Shown here piece after piece: positions 1 to 9,263 of a stretch of 64,000 nt of DNA. The notes under the pieces are model-generated. The model ran no database searches, was not told the DNA's origin, and was given only the letters and a program-made list of their open reading frames with translations. Source of the stretch: Desulfuromonadales bacterium (GTDB lineage Bacteria > Desulfobacterota > Desulfuromonadia > Desulfuromonadales > Geopsychrobacteraceae); assembly GCA_019429255.1 (NCBI GenBank), contig JAHYIY010000001.1, positions 1 through 64,000 on the forward strand, written 5' to 3'. A program made the position numbers and the translations under genes. The stretch's first letter is position 1; each line of letters begins with the position of its first letter.

Positions 1-19
1 AGTATCCGGTTAGCTGGCT

Positions 20-168
20 AAGCAAAAAGCGCCAAATGCAAGGCGCGCGTTTGTTGAGCAATGAGGCGTACTTACGTACGTCGAAGCAGCGAAATAAACG
101 CAGCAACGCGGCAGTTGGTGAGTTTTTTGCGACGCCATCATCCTATGACTTTTTGCGAGTGCATCAAT
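20..168. repeat. structured intergenic repeat upstream of atpQ
   Basis: No gene is visible in the first 205 bases. The stretch has imperfect inverted arms (AAAAAGCGCCAAATGC near 24 against GCAGTTGGTGAGTTTTTTGC near 111-130) around a small inverted core (TACTTACGTA). Its right end (141-166) recurs with one mismatch at 52371-52396 after another operon. I recognise the general form as an interspersed palindromic repeat of proteobacterial genomes, but cannot name the family. It lies where N-ATPase operons normally continue without a break from atpC into atpQ. Confidence 0.55.
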
Positions 169-205
169 AGATGAACAGAAAATATTTAAGATTGATGAGG
201 TTTTT

Positions 206-571
206 GTGACAGATAAATCGATGAGAAAAGATCCCCATGGAGACTTCAGACGCAAGGTGGAAAAAACCCAGAAGCGCAAGATGCGTGCCCAGCGTCAGGG
301 TGACCAGGGGATGTGGTTCGGCTTCGGGATGTTCGGGCTGGTAGGGTGGTCGGTAGCAATACCGACGCTGGTTGCGATCGCTGCCGGCATCTGGATCGAT
401 ACCCGTTTTGCAGGGCAATACTCCTGGACCTTGATGATGCTGGTGATCGGTATCGGGGTGGGCTGTCTGAACGCCTGGTTCTGGGTCAGTCGCGAACGCA
501 CTAACATCGAAGATGAATTTCACCGCAACCAGCAAAACGACGTGCACAAAGGGGGGGGAAATGACCCTTGA
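206..571 (+). CDS. atpQ: N-ATPase accessory membrane protein AtpQ (AtpZ-like)
   Basis: This 121-residue protein has a basic N-terminal tail (about residues 1-35) and two hydrophobic segments (about 36-65 and 73-93), the usual form of AtpQ/AtpZ. The family is a small inner-membrane partner found in N-type F-ATPase operons and is thought to assist rotor assembly or Mg2+/Ca2+ handling. The start is GTG at 206, five bases after a GAGG ribosome binding site. Its 3' end overlaps atpR by 11 bp, and the gene order atpQRBEFAG is diagnostic of N-ATPase. The usual proximal genes atpD and atpC are not in the window and would have to lie to the left of the repeat. Confidence 0.88.
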   Translation: MTDKSMRKDPHGDFRRKVEKTQKRKMRAQRQGDQGMWFGFGMFGLVGWSVAIPTLVAIAAGIWIDTRFAGQYSWTLMMLVIGIGVGCLNAWFWVSRERTNIEDEFHRNQQNDVHKGGGNDP

Positions 572-866
572 GGGATGGCAGCTCGCAGCTTGTTTTATCG
601 CTGGAGGCCTTATCGGAGTCTTCTATTTCGGCGGACTATGGTTGACGGTGAAGCGTATCCCGACCAGCGGCAATCCCCATCTGCTGCTGGTCAGCAGCTT
701 CTTCCTGCGTATGGCGGCGGCACTGGCGGCCTTCTACGCCCTGATCCCCTGGGGATGGCAGGCGCTGGTCGCAGCCCTGCTCGGTCTGCTGATCAGCCGT
801 CAGGTATTAACCCGGATGAATAGCCGAAAACCCAACAACCGACCAACAATAACAACAGACAGGTGA
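561..866 (+). CDS. atpR: N-ATPase membrane subunit AtpR
   Basis: AtpR is a small three-helix membrane protein found only in N-type ATPase operons. It is thought to bind or assist the c-ring or a-subunit. The 101-residue product has hydrophobic stretches at about 8-28, 41-61 and 65-80, with a conserved pattern of buried Arg residues (SFFLRMAAAL). I chose ATG 561 because it follows a run of G residues that serves as ribosome binding site and gives the family's usual length. It overlaps the end of atpQ, which suggests translational coupling. Confidence 0.87.
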   Translation: MTLEGWQLAACFIAGGLIGVFYFGGLWLTVKRIPTSGNPHLLLVSSFFLRMAAALAAFYALIPWGWQALVAALLGLLISRQVLTRMNSRKPNNRPTITTDR

Positions 867-878
867 GATAGCGCTTTC

Positions 879-1613
879 ATGGAAATTACTCCCGATGCCT
901 TCATTTACTGGCAACATGGTTTTGTCAAACTCAATTCCACTATCGTCATGACCTGGCTGAATATGTTGCTACTGGTCGGGTTTTCGATATTCGTGACCAT
1001 AGGTCTGACTTCCAGTAAAAACCTGGGTCGTGGGCAGAATCTGATGGAAGTGGTGGTGAGCAATATCCGCAACCAGATCGGTGACATGGGACTGAAACCG
1101 GTCGATGAATTCCTCCCCTTTATCGGCACCCTCTTTCTTTTTATCCTGGTACCCAACATTCTCGCTGTCGTGCCGGGCTACCGGGCGCCGACCGGTTCCC
1201 TGTCCACCGCCGCGGCACTGGCTATTTGCGTCTTCGTCGCTGTGCCAGCCTGGGGGGTTCGCCGCCGGGGACTGCTCGGCTATTTGAAGCAATACATCCA
1301 GCCGACCCCCTTTATGCTCCCCTTCAATATCATGGGAGAAATCTCACGCACCCTGGCCCTGGCAGTCCGGCTGTTCGGAAATATCATGAGCGGAGCGATG
1401 ATCGCAGGGATACTGCTGTCTATCGCCCCCCTTTTCTTTCCCGTGCTGATGAACATTCTCGGACTGATCACCGGCGTCATCCAGGCCTATATATTTGCCG
1501 TTCTTGCGGCTGTCTACCTGGCCGCAGCCGCCAGACTCCAGCAGGAGAAGGAAGGCAATACCGATCAATCAGAAAAACAACCCCGTGACAAAGGAGGTAT
1601 CTCTCATGGATAG
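879..1613 (+). CDS. atpB: F0 subunit a of the N-type ATPase
   Basis: The subunit forms the ion half-channels of the F0 stator. The protein has 244 residues and five to six membrane helices. The essential arginine is R164 in the motif AVRLFGNIMSG, which faces the c-ring carboxylate in all F-ATPases. The basic C-terminal tail (QQEKEGNTDQSEKQPRDKGG) contains the ribosome binding site of atpE, and the last 8 bp overlap atpE. Its position between atpR and atpE agrees with N-ATPase operons. Confidence 0.95.
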   Translation: MEITPDAFIYWQHGFVKLNSTIVMTWLNMLLLVGFSIFVTIGLTSSKNLGRGQNLMEVVVSNIRNQIGDMGLKPVDEFLPFIGTLFLFILVPNILAVVPGYRAPTGSLSTAAALAICVFVAVPAWGVRRRGLLGYLKQYIQPTPFMLPFNIMGEISRTLALAVRLFGNIMSGAMIAGILLSIAPLFFPVLMNILGLITGVIQAYIFAVLAAVYLAAAARLQQEKEGNTDQSEKQPRDKGGISHG

Positions 1614-1887
1614 TCTTGGTTGGGTCGCCGTCGCCTCTATCATCAGTAGCGGTCTGTGCATCGGTATCGGTGCTATCGGGCCTGCCCTCGGTGAAGGTCG
1701 CGCTCTGGCCCAGGCCCTCTCAGCCATGGCACAGCAACCTGACGAAACCAACACCATCACGCGAACCCTCTTCGTCGGCCTTGCCATGGTCGAATCGACG
1801 GCCATTTACGCCTTTGTCGTCTCGATGATTCTGCTCTTCGCAAACCCTTTCTGGAATTATTTTCTGAGCCAGACAGCTGGAGGTTGA
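1606..1887 (+). CDS. atpE: F0 subunit c with Na+-type ligand set
   Basis: The 93-residue hairpin protein forms the rotor ring. The second helix contains VESTAIY, so E63, S64, T65 and Y68 match the Na+ ligands known from Ilyobacter (E65, S66, T67, Y70). In the first helix, E30 occupies the place of Q32, as in N-ATPase c-subunits, giving two carboxylates per hairpin. The start is ATG 1606, eight bases after a perfect AAGGAGGT. Na+ rather than H+ specificity is inferred from these residues; the N-ATPase family as a whole is predicted to be Na+-translocating. Confidence 0.95.
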   Translation: MDSLGWVAVASIISSGLCIGIGAIGPALGEGRALAQALSAMAQQPDETNTITRTLFVGLAMVESTAIYAFVVSMILLFANPFWNYFLSQTAGG

Positions 1888-1888
1888 G

Positions 1889-2728
1889 ATGCTTATCGAC
1901 TGGTTTACGGTCGCTGCCCAGATCGTCAATTTTCTCATCCTGGTTTTTCTTCTCCACCGGTTTCTCTATCGCCCGATCGTCGGACATATGACCGAAAGAG
2001 AAAACAAGATCAGACAGCGCCTCGAGGAAGCCGCAGAAAAAAAGAAAGGGGCGCAAAACCTGATTGAGAAGTACCAGCTAAAACTCGACAATCTTGATAA
2101 AGAAACAGGCAAAAAAATCGAACAGGCGGAAAAGCAGGCGGACCTGCGAAAAACGGAGATCCTTGCCCAAGCCAGGAAAGATGTTGAAGACCAGCGCGCA
2201 AAGTGGTTGCAGGCACTGGACAAGGAAAAAGAAGCCTTTGCCCGCAAGTTCAAAAAGCGCGGAAGCCAGGAGATCCTCAAATATGTTCGCCGCATCATCG
2301 ATGACCTGGCGGATGAACCCTTGAATAACCGCCTGACCCAGGTCCTTGCGACGAAAATCGAAAATCTTGACCAGGATGACAGAAAAAAACTCCGGCACGC
2401 CGCCGACACCGACCAGATCATCGTTCGATCAACATGTGAACTAGCTGCGCCGGAACAGCGCAAGCTGACGACAATTTTTCACGAAATATGTGGGAAAGAT
2501 GCAGCTATTGTTTACCAGATTGACCCAGAAGGCCCCTTAGGCATCGAAGCCCGGGCAGGAAACATCCGCCTTTCCTGGGGAATTGAGAACTATCTTGAAG
2601 AATTACAGTCCCGGGTAATTTCCCTGGTTGAAGAAAAAGCCCATGAACAGAGAAGGGGCAATGAAAATGGGTCCAACGACAAAAACGGGGAAAAAGAAGA
2701 TAAAGAGGAAGATGAAAAACACTCATAA
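1889..2728 (+). CDS. atpF: F0 subunit b with fused delta-like C-terminal domain
   Basis: This 279-residue protein is far longer than an ordinary b subunit (about 160). It starts with one membrane helix (about 5-25), followed by a long charged coiled coil (about 38-150). Residues about 165-245 resemble the C-terminal part of the delta/OSCP subunit (IIVRSTCELAAPEQRKL, then DPEGPLGIEARAG). A very acidic/basic tail follows. No separate atpH is present, which fits N-ATPases where the peripheral stalk is a b-delta type fusion. The start ATG 1889 follows GGAGG with one base between it and the atpE stop. Confidence 0.9.
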   Translation: MLIDWFTVAAQIVNFLILVFLLHRFLYRPIVGHMTERENKIRQRLEEAAEKKKGAQNLIEKYQLKLDNLDKETGKKIEQAEKQADLRKTEILAQARKDVEDQRAKWLQALDKEKEAFARKFKKRGSQEILKYVRRIIDDLADEPLNNRLTQVLATKIENLDQDDRKKLRHAADTDQIIVRSTCELAAPEQRKLTTIFHEICGKDAAIVYQIDPEGPLGIEARAGNIRLSWGIENYLEELQSRVISLVEEKAHEQRRGNENGSNDKNGEKEDKEEDEKHS

Positions 2729-2770
2729 AAATTCCCGCAGCAGATTCCTGCCCATTGATGGAAAGAGGCA

Positions 2771-4354
2771 ATGACCGACAACACACCGCAAACGACTAAA
2801 ATACTTGAGGATACTTTCGCCTCTCTTGATCGCAGTCTGGCAGACTACACCCCTGTTCTTCATCCTCAGGTGTTCGGTCGGGTTGATTATATCGGCAAGG
2901 GCATTGCGCGGGTACACGGTCTTGACCAAGTCCAGTCAGAGGAATTGCTCGCCTTTCCCGGGGGAACCCTCGGTCTGGCGTTTAACGTTAATTCCCGTGA
3001 AGTCGGGGTCATCATGCTCGGCGAATATGAACATCTTGGAGCCGGCGACGAAGTACGCCGTACCGGGCGGGTGCTCGATGTGCCGGTGGGAGATGAACTC
3101 ATCGGGCGGGTACTCGATCCGACCGGAAGGGTGCGGGACAGCAAGGGCGGTCTGCGCTTTCGTGAGCGGCGCCCGATCGAGCGCCCGGCTCCCGAAATTA
3201 TGGACCGGGCCCCGGTAACCGTTCCACTGATGACCGGACTCAAGGCGATTGACGCCCTGATTCCCATCGGGCGCGGACAGCGCGAACTGATCCTCGGTGA
3301 TCGCCAGACCGGTAAAACAGCCATCACCATCGATACCATCATCAACCAGAAAGGCAAGGGGGTGCTCTGCTTTTATTGCGCCATTGGACAACGTGCTGCG
3401 AGCGTCGCACGGGTAGTCGCTGATCTGAGAAAACACGGCGCCATGGAATACACGACGGTGGTGACGGTCCTGGGTGACGATGCTCCCGGCTTAAAATATA
3501 TTGCACCTTACGCCGCTACCACCATGGCTGAATATTTCATGGAGCAGGGCAAAGACGTCCTCGTGGTCTACGACGATCTCACCCACCACGCCCGCGCTTA
3601 CCGCGAGCTTTCCCTGCTGTTGCGACGCCCTCCGGGACGCGAAGCCTTTCCCGGAGATATCTTCTATATTCACTCGCGCCTTTTGGAACGTTCGACCCGT
3701 CTGCGCAAAGAACTCGGAGGGGGGTCACTGACCGCCCTGCCCATCATCGAAACGGAGGCTCAGAATATCTCCGCCTATATTCCGACCAATCTGATCTCCA
3801 TTACCGACGGACAGATCTATCTTTCTCCTGATCTGTTTCGCAAAGGCAACCTGCCCCCTATTGATATCGGCAAATCGGTCTCCCGGGTCGGCGGAAAAAC
3901 CCAGTTTCCGGCTTATCGCAGCGTCGCCGGAGACCTGCGTCTGACCTACTCTCAGTTTGAAGAGCTTGAAGCCTTTTCACGTTTTGGAACACGTTTGGAT
4001 GAAGACACCCGCAAAACCCTCGAAAGAGGACGCCGGGTACGTTCAATTCTGAAACAGCCACAATACTCGCCGCTGTCAGCCTCCCAGCAGATTATCGTGC
4101 TCCTCGCAGTCAATGAAGGGATTTTTGATACGATCCCTGAAGAAAAACTGATGGAAGCGGAGACCCTCGTGCGAGAAGCTCTGCAACAGGATGACGAGGT
4201 GGCGCTGAAGATTGAAGCAGGGGAAAAACTTGCGAATGAAGATCAGGTGAAACTGCGTGACATGGCACAAAAGGCCGTTGCCGGCCTGACCAAAGGAGAA
4301 GAAAAGATGACCAAAAAAGACAATTCAACCAGTCGCAAAGAAAAAAACAAATAA
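2771..4354 (+). CDS. atpA: F1 subunit alpha of the N-type ATPase
   Basis: This is the non-catalytic nucleotide-binding subunit of the F1 head. The 527-residue protein has the beta-barrel N-terminal domain, the P-loop GDRQTGKT (176-183), and the alpha-subunit motifs [20 protein letters not shown] and [13 protein letters not shown]. The C-terminus has an extra lysine-rich tail of about 25 residues ([13 protein letters not shown]). The start ATG 2771 follows GAAAGAGG. It precedes atpG by 5 bases. Confidence 0.95.
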   Translation: MTDNTPQTTKILEDTFASLDRSLADYTPVLHPQVFGRVDYIGKGIARVHGLDQVQSEELLAFPGGTLGLAFNVNSREVGVIMLGEYEHLGAGDEVRRTGRVLDVPVGDELIGRVLDPTGRVRDSKGGLRFRERRPIERPAPEIMDRAPVTVPLMTGLKAIDALIPIGRGQRELILGDRQTGKTAITIDTIINQKGKGVLCFYCAIGQRAASVARVVADLRKHGAMEYTTVVTVLGDDAPGLKYIAPYAATTMAEYFMEQGKDVLVVYDDLTHHARAYRELSLLLRRPPGREAFPGDIFYIHSRLLERSTRLRKELGGGSLTALPIIETEAQNISAYIPTNLISITDGQIYLSPDLFRKGNLPPIDIGKSVSRVGGKTQFPAYRSVAGDLRLTYSQFEELEAFSRFGTRLDEDTRKTLERGRRVRSILKQPQYSPLSASQQIIVLLAVNEGIFDTIPEEKLMEAETLVREALQQDDEVALKIEAGEKLANEDQVKLRDMAQKAVAGLTKGEEKMTKKDNSTSRKEKNK

Positions 4355-4359
4355 ACCCT

Positions 4360-5250
4360 ATGCAGACACTCCAAAGCATGGAGCGCAAGCTCAAGAGTGC
4401 AGACGACCTGTATACCGTAGTACGGACGATGAAGTCCCTGGCCGCGGTCAGCATTCGTCAGTACGAAGAGGCGACCCGTTCTCTTGAGGAATATTTTCAT
4501 TGTGTTGAAATGGGGCTGCGGGCTGCTTTGCGAACTCACCCTCACAGCGGCCGCCAGCAAGACCCACGGACTACCCTGATCGTCGTTTTTGGTTCGGATC
4601 AGGGCATGGCGGGACGCTTCAATGAAGCACTCATTGAATTTGTCCAGGAACACCTCGATCCTCAAAAAGAGCGGATCCTGATCTGGGTCAGCGGAATCAA
4701 GATGCATGGGCTGGTCGAAGATGCCTTCGGTGAGATCCAGCACCTGTTCCCCCTGCCCTCTTCGGCCGAGGGAATCTCCACCAGGGTTCAGGAAATCCTG
4801 CTGCATTTTAGCGAACTCCGCGAAAAGGAAGGTGAGTCGCGGCTGATCCTCTTCCATAATCAACCGGCAGGAGGATCAACCTATCGGCAGAACCGCGTCA
4901 ACCTCCTGCCGCCCGACCAGCAGTGGCTGCAAGACCTCGGCGGTGGAAAATGGCCGGGACGGCAGATTCCCCTTTATACCATCCCCTGGGAAGATCTTTT
5001 CAGCGCCCTGATTGGTGAATATCTCTTTGTCGCCCTGTTCCGCGCTTTTGCAGCTTCCATGGCGGCAGAAAATGCGGCGCGTCTGACCTCGATGCAGAGG
5101 GCCGAAAAAAATATCGAGGAAACCAAGGAAGAATTGAAGCTGCGCTATCACACCATGAGACAGAATGCCATCTCAGAGGAGCTGTTCGATGTCATTTCAG
5201 GGTTTGAAGCTTTGACCCAAAGTGAAAGAGACCAGGGACTATGCCCTTGA
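4360..5250 (+). CDS. atpG: F1 subunit gamma of the N-type ATPase
   Basis: The central-stalk subunit of 296 residues. The N-terminal helix (MERKLKSADDLYTVVRTMKSL) and the C-terminal helix (AAENAARLTSMQRAEKNIEE...ISEELFDVISGFEAL) form the coiled coil of the rotor shaft. Sequence divergence in the middle is typical for N-ATPase gamma. It is the last gene of the operon; the next gene begins 47 bp later and is unrelated to the ATPase. Confidence 0.92.
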   Translation: MQTLQSMERKLKSADDLYTVVRTMKSLAAVSIRQYEEATRSLEEYFHCVEMGLRAALRTHPHSGRQQDPRTTLIVVFGSDQGMAGRFNEALIEFVQEHLDPQKERILIWVSGIKMHGLVEDAFGEIQHLFPLPSSAEGISTRVQEILLHFSELREKEGESRLILFHNQPAGGSTYRQNRVNLLPPDQQWLQDLGGGKWPGRQIPLYTIPWEDLFSALIGEYLFVALFRAFAASMAAENAARLTSMQRAEKNIEETKEELKLRYHTMRQNAISEELFDVISGFEALTQSERDQGLCP

Positions 5251-5297
5251 GTCATCTGCCACGACTATTGTTACCTATCCAGTAAAGGATGCGAACC

Positions 5298-8141
5298 ATG
5301 CTCTCTGCTCCGTACCAGGATTTTTTAACTGCTGTCAGCAAGACCTTGCCGAAAAAGCGATTGACCACCGATCCACTGAAGACGGTCACGTTTGGAACCG
5401 ATGCCAGTTTTTATCGACTGATTCCCAAAATCGTCATCCATGTAGAAAACCAGGACGAGGTAAGGCTGATTCTGCGCGAAGCCAATAAGAGGAAATTGCC
5501 GGTCACTTTCCGGGCGGCAGGGACCAGCCTCTCGGGACAGGCGATCAGTGACAGCATTCTGGTTCAGTTGGGCAAAGGCTGGCAGGGCTACCGGATCTTC
5601 GACAAAGCCAGAAAGATTGAGCTGCAACCCGGCATTATCGGCGGTCGTGCCAATCTGTTGCTGGCCGAGTTCGGAAAAAAAATCGGCCCTGACCCGGCCT
5701 CCATCGACAGTGCCAAAATCGGCGGTATTGTTGCCAACAACGCCAGCGGCATGTGTTGCGGAGTTGCCGAGAACAGTTACAAGACCCTGGATAGTCTGAG
5801 ATTGATTTTGGTCGATGGAACCCTTGTTGACACCGCTGATGACAAAAGCCGCTCCGCTTTCATTCGCAGCCACCCCCATATCCTCGAGGGACTTGCCGAA
5901 CTGCGTAACCGGGTTGCCGCTGATCCTCAATTAAGTGAGCGCATCCGCTATAAATTTAAAATTAAAAACACCACCGGTTACAGCCTCAACGCACTGGTCG
6001 ATTTCAAGGATCCCTTCGACATCATGCAACAGCTGATGGTCGGTTCAGAAGGGACCCTCGCCTTTATCGCCAACGTCGTCTACAAGACGGTTGTCGAGCA
6101 TCAACACAAGGCCAGCGCGCTGATCATGTATCCTGACGTCGCCACCGCCTGCAGCGTCATTGCGCTGCTGCGCGACAATCTCCCGGTTGCGGCTGCGGAA
6201 CTGATGGATCGCGCCGCCCTGGCATCCGTCCAGGACGAACCGGGCATGCCCGCCTATCTGGCCGGACTCGGCGCTGAAGTCACCGCCCTGTTGGTGGAAA
6301 CCCGTGCGACCAGTGCGGCCAAGCTGCAACAGCAGATCAAGCAAATTGGTGCAGCCCTGGCAAAAATCAAGACCGTCCGTCCGCTCGAGTTTACCGACAA
6401 TCCGGATGAATACAAGGTTTACTGGAACATCCGCAAGGGGCTGTTCCCCGCAATCGGTGCCGTGCGCGAAACCGGCACCACGGTAATCATCGAGGATGTC
6501 GCCTTCCCGATTGAGCATCTGGCTGCAGCCGCCCTCGATTTACAGAAGCTGTTCAAAAAATATCATTATCACGAAGCGATCATCTTCGGCCATGCCCTGG
6601 AAGGCAACCTGCACTTTGTTTTTACCCAGGATTTCTCCCAGGAGGAAGAGGTTCTTCGCTATCGCCATTTGATGGACGAAGTCGTTACCATGGTCGTGGA
6701 CAAGTATGACGGTTCCCTCAAGGCCGAGCATGGCACCGGACGTAATATGGCCCCGTTCGTCGAAAAGGAATGGGGAACCGCGGCCTACCAGCTGATGGTC
6801 CAGCTCAAGCAGCTGTTCGATCCCGATCAATTGCTCAACCCGGGGGTCATTATCAACCCTGATGCCGAAACCCATATCAAGAATTTAAAACCGCTGCCTG
6901 CCACCCACGAACTGGTCGACAAGTGCATTGAATGCGGCTTTTGCGAGCCGGTCTGCCCGTCACGCAACCTGTCCTTCACCCCCCGTCAGCGGATTGTCGG
7001 TCGGCGCGAAATCAGTCGCCAAATGGCCGCAAACGGGTCCCCGGAGCTGGTCAAACAGCTGCTCAAATCCTACCGTTATCCGGGCAAGGAGACCTGTGCC
7101 GCCGATGGTCTCTGCGCCACCCGCTGCCCGGTCGGCATCGACACCGGAAAGATGATCAAAGCCCTGCGCGAAGAGGCCAACGGGGAGCTTGCCAATCATG
7201 TCGCCGACTGGGTTGCGCGCAACTTTAAAGGTGTCGCCACCGGCATCAATACCACCCTGAATGGTGTTGATAAAATCCACCAGCTGACCGGCACCGCTTT
7301 CATGGAATCTGCCTCTTCTGTCGCCCGCACCTTAAGCGGTAACCATCTGCCGCTATGGAACCGGGAGATGCCGTCCGGTGTTGGAAAAATCACTACTGAA
7401 CAGATCGACCCGAACAACCCACTCCAGGTCATCTATTTTCCCGCCTGTCCCAGTCGCTGCATGAGCGGCCCGGCACGGGGGGAAACGGAACCGGACGCAC
7501 TGCCCCACAAAACCGCCGCCCTGTTGAAAAAAGCGGGTTATCAGATCCTCTATCCCGACAACCTCGGCAAACTCTGCTGTGGGCAGGCCTTTGAAAGCAA
7601 AGGCTTCTTTAAACAAGCCGATGACAAAAGCGCCGAACTCAATCGGGCCCTGCTGACCATCTCAGACGATGGTGCAATTCCGGTTCTCTGTGACACCAGC
7701 CCCTGTCTGATGCGGATGAAGGATAAGCTGGATAAAAAATTGAAGCTCTATGAACCGATCGAGTTTGTTCTTGAATTTCTCCAGGACAAATTGACCTTTA
7801 CCCCCTTACCGCAAAAAATCGCCCTGCATGTGACCTGCAGTGCGCGCAAGATGGATCTGACGGATAAATTCGTGCGTCTGGCGCAGGCCTGTGCCCATGA
7901 AGTTGTAGTACCGGAAGACATCTACTGCTGCGGGTTTGCCGGGGATCGGGGCTTCAACTATCCGGAATTGAATGAATCGGCGCTGGAAGGATTAAAAGAA
8001 CAACTACTGGGATGTGACGCCGGCTATTCAACCAGCAAAACCTGTGAGATCGGCCTGTCACTGCGCGGTGAGATTCCCTACCGGTCAATTCTCTATCTGG
8101 TTGACGCGGCGACAAAGCCCAAACTCACTATTAGAGACTGA
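5298..8141 (+). CDS. FAD-linked, Fe-S 2-hydroxyacid dehydrogenase (D-lactate dehydrogenase-like)
   Basis: The 947-residue protein joins an FAD-binding domain of the PCMH/VAO type (about 50-230, with RAAGTSLSGQ near 72 and IGGIVANNASGM), an FAD-oxidase C-terminal domain (about 250-530), two ferredoxin-like cysteine motifs (CIECGFCEPVCP from 543, CAADGLCATRCP from 600), and two CCG domains (near 760 and 876). This matches large respiratory D-lactate or 2-hydroxyacid dehydrogenases that feed electrons to quinones or cytochromes. I placed the start at ATG 5298 because AAAGGA lies eight bases upstream; an in-frame ATG at 5289 overlaps that site. The exact substrate is not readable. Confidence 0.85.
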   Translation: MLSAPYQDFLTAVSKTLPKKRLTTDPLKTVTFGTDASFYRLIPKIVIHVENQDEVRLILREANKRKLPVTFRAAGTSLSGQAISDSILVQLGKGWQGYRIFDKARKIELQPGIIGGRANLLLAEFGKKIGPDPASIDSAKIGGIVANNASGMCCGVAENSYKTLDSLRLILVDGTLVDTADDKSRSAFIRSHPHILEGLAELRNRVAADPQLSERIRYKFKIKNTTGYSLNALVDFKDPFDIMQQLMVGSEGTLAFIANVVYKTVVEHQHKASALIMYPDVATACSVIALLRDNLPVAAAELMDRAALASVQDEPGMPAYLAGLGAEVTALLVETRATSAAKLQQQIKQIGAALAKIKTVRPLEFTDNPDEYKVYWNIRKGLFPAIGAVRETGTTVIIEDVAFPIEHLAAAALDLQKLFKKYHYHEAIIFGHALEGNLHFVFTQDFSQEEEVLRYRHLMDEVVTMVVDKYDGSLKAEHGTGRNMAPFVEKEWGTAAYQLMVQLKQLFDPDQLLNPGVIINPDAETHIKNLKPLPATHELVDKCIECGFCEPVCPSRNLSFTPRQRIVGRREISRQMAANGSPELVKQLLKSYRYPGKETCAADGLCATRCPVGIDTGKMIKALREEANGELANHVADWVARNFKGVATGINTTLNGVDKIHQLTGTAFMESASSVARTLSGNHLPLWNREMPSGVGKITTEQIDPNNPLQVIYFPACPSRCMSGPARGETEPDALPHKTAALLKKAGYQILYPDNLGKLCCGQAFESKGFFKQADDKSAELNRALLTISDDGAIPVLCDTSPCLMRMKDKLDKKLKLYEPIEFVLEFLQDKLTFTPLPQKIALHVTCSARKMDLTDKFVRLAQACAHEVVVPEDIYCCGFAGDRGFNYPELNESALEGLKEQLLGCDAGYSTSKTCEIGLSLRGEIPYRSILYLVDAATKPKLTIRD

Positions 8142-8393
8142 AAGTCCATGTACTGTCTGGCGACTGAAAATGGCATAGTCAAAAGCCCTCTATCCTCTTT
8201 GTGCCAGAGAAGACCCACCAGCAGAGAAGGAAAATTTGTACCAGCAGTAGACTGATAATAATCAGCTAAGCTACTGACGAACAGCGTCATCCAGTTTAGT
8301 GCTGCTGCACCCGTTGCCTGAATTCCTCCTCGAGGATTATTGTGCCCCCGAAACTACCTGAAAGGCGTGACAACGGACCTGCTTGAGTCGGTC

Positions 8394-9263
8394 TCAGGTG
8401 GTAGGTTGCACCTGCTCATCGCGGATCAGCAGGATGGCGTTATTGATCCGCTTGACCAGCTCCAGCACTCCCCCTGGGCGAGGGTCTAGCGCGGCATCCG
8501 CCGGCAGGACCAACAGTTCCCGCTGGGTGGACTGAAACAGCCGGGCAAGTAACCCCCGGACAAGGGGAAGATCGAGGGGATGATATCTTTTCTGCACAGC
8601 AGCAGCGGCAGGATGGTCTGCCACCGCAGCCCTCAGCCTTCGCATGTTCTGCCGGTCTGCGGCCGGCAGCAGGATTTCCAGCTCGCCCCCGATAATTCCG
8701 GCAATACCCGCCGCCAGCGTAAGCGCCCTGGCGCTTAATGCCGAGCCGGTAAAGACCGTCAGAATCGGAGAACTTAGTCGAAAACCTTCCTGGATAAACA
8801 TCGATTGCCCCCGGCCGTGCAGGATGAGGTAACGGGCCGCCGATCCCATGGTGGAACCGAGCAGGGATCTCCCCATTCGCCCCATGACAATGAGGTCCGC
8901 CGAGGTGGCCTGTTCCAGAATCACCGCCTCAACAACGCCACGCCTGATATCAAAAGACCAGCTGATTCCCATCTCGCCGATGGCACCGGCGATCATCCGC
9001 CGGATGCGCTCACTTTGGCGTTTGAGATCCCGTTCCAGCTCATGAGCTGGGCGCGGCCGACATTCGTGGCTGCAGACCTCGTGAAAAAATGCGTGCCGGG
9101 AAAGCTTCAACAATTTTTCATCTTCTACGAACAGGCAACTGATTTCGGCCTGCAGGGCGGCAGCCAGAACCTTGGCCGTCTCCAAGGCCGTCCGGCTGTG
9201 GACAGATTCGTCCACGGGAACCAGGATACGGCGGACGCTGACGTGTTGATTGTCACGAGTCAC
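8394..9263 (-). CDS. tandem universal stress protein (two UspA domains)
   Basis: The product of about 289 residues has a first UspA domain (VRRILVPVDES at the start, then ADLIVMGRMGRSLLGSTMGS, the nucleotide-binding loop) and a weaker second domain (SPILTVFTGSALSARALTLA...ELLVLPAD). Such proteins bind ATP or act as stress switches in the cytoplasm. I chose GTG 9263, preceded by GAGAGAGG. A TTG at 9302 in the same frame would add 13 residues and lengthen the overlap with the upstream protease gene (11 bp with the chosen start), so the two genes are likely co-transcribed. Confidence 0.82.
   Translation of the reverse strand: MTRDNQHVSVRRILVPVDESVHSRTALETAKVLAAALQAEISCLFVEDEKLLKLSRHAFFHEVCSHECRPRPAHELERDLKRQSERIRRMIAGAIGEMGISWSFDIRRGVVEAVILEQATSADLIVMGRMGRSLLGSTMGSAARYLILHGRGQSMFIQEGFRLSSPILTVFTGSALSARALTLAAGIAGIIGGELEILLPAADRQNMRRLRAAVADHPAAAAVQKRYHPLDLPLVRGLLARLFQSTQRELLVLPADAALDPRPGGVLELVKRINNAILLIRDEQVQPTT

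Noticed and set aside
8142-8393. Possible small RNA or gene between the dehydrogenase and Usp genes
   Set aside because: No promoter, hairpin plus T-run, or conserved frame could be supported.
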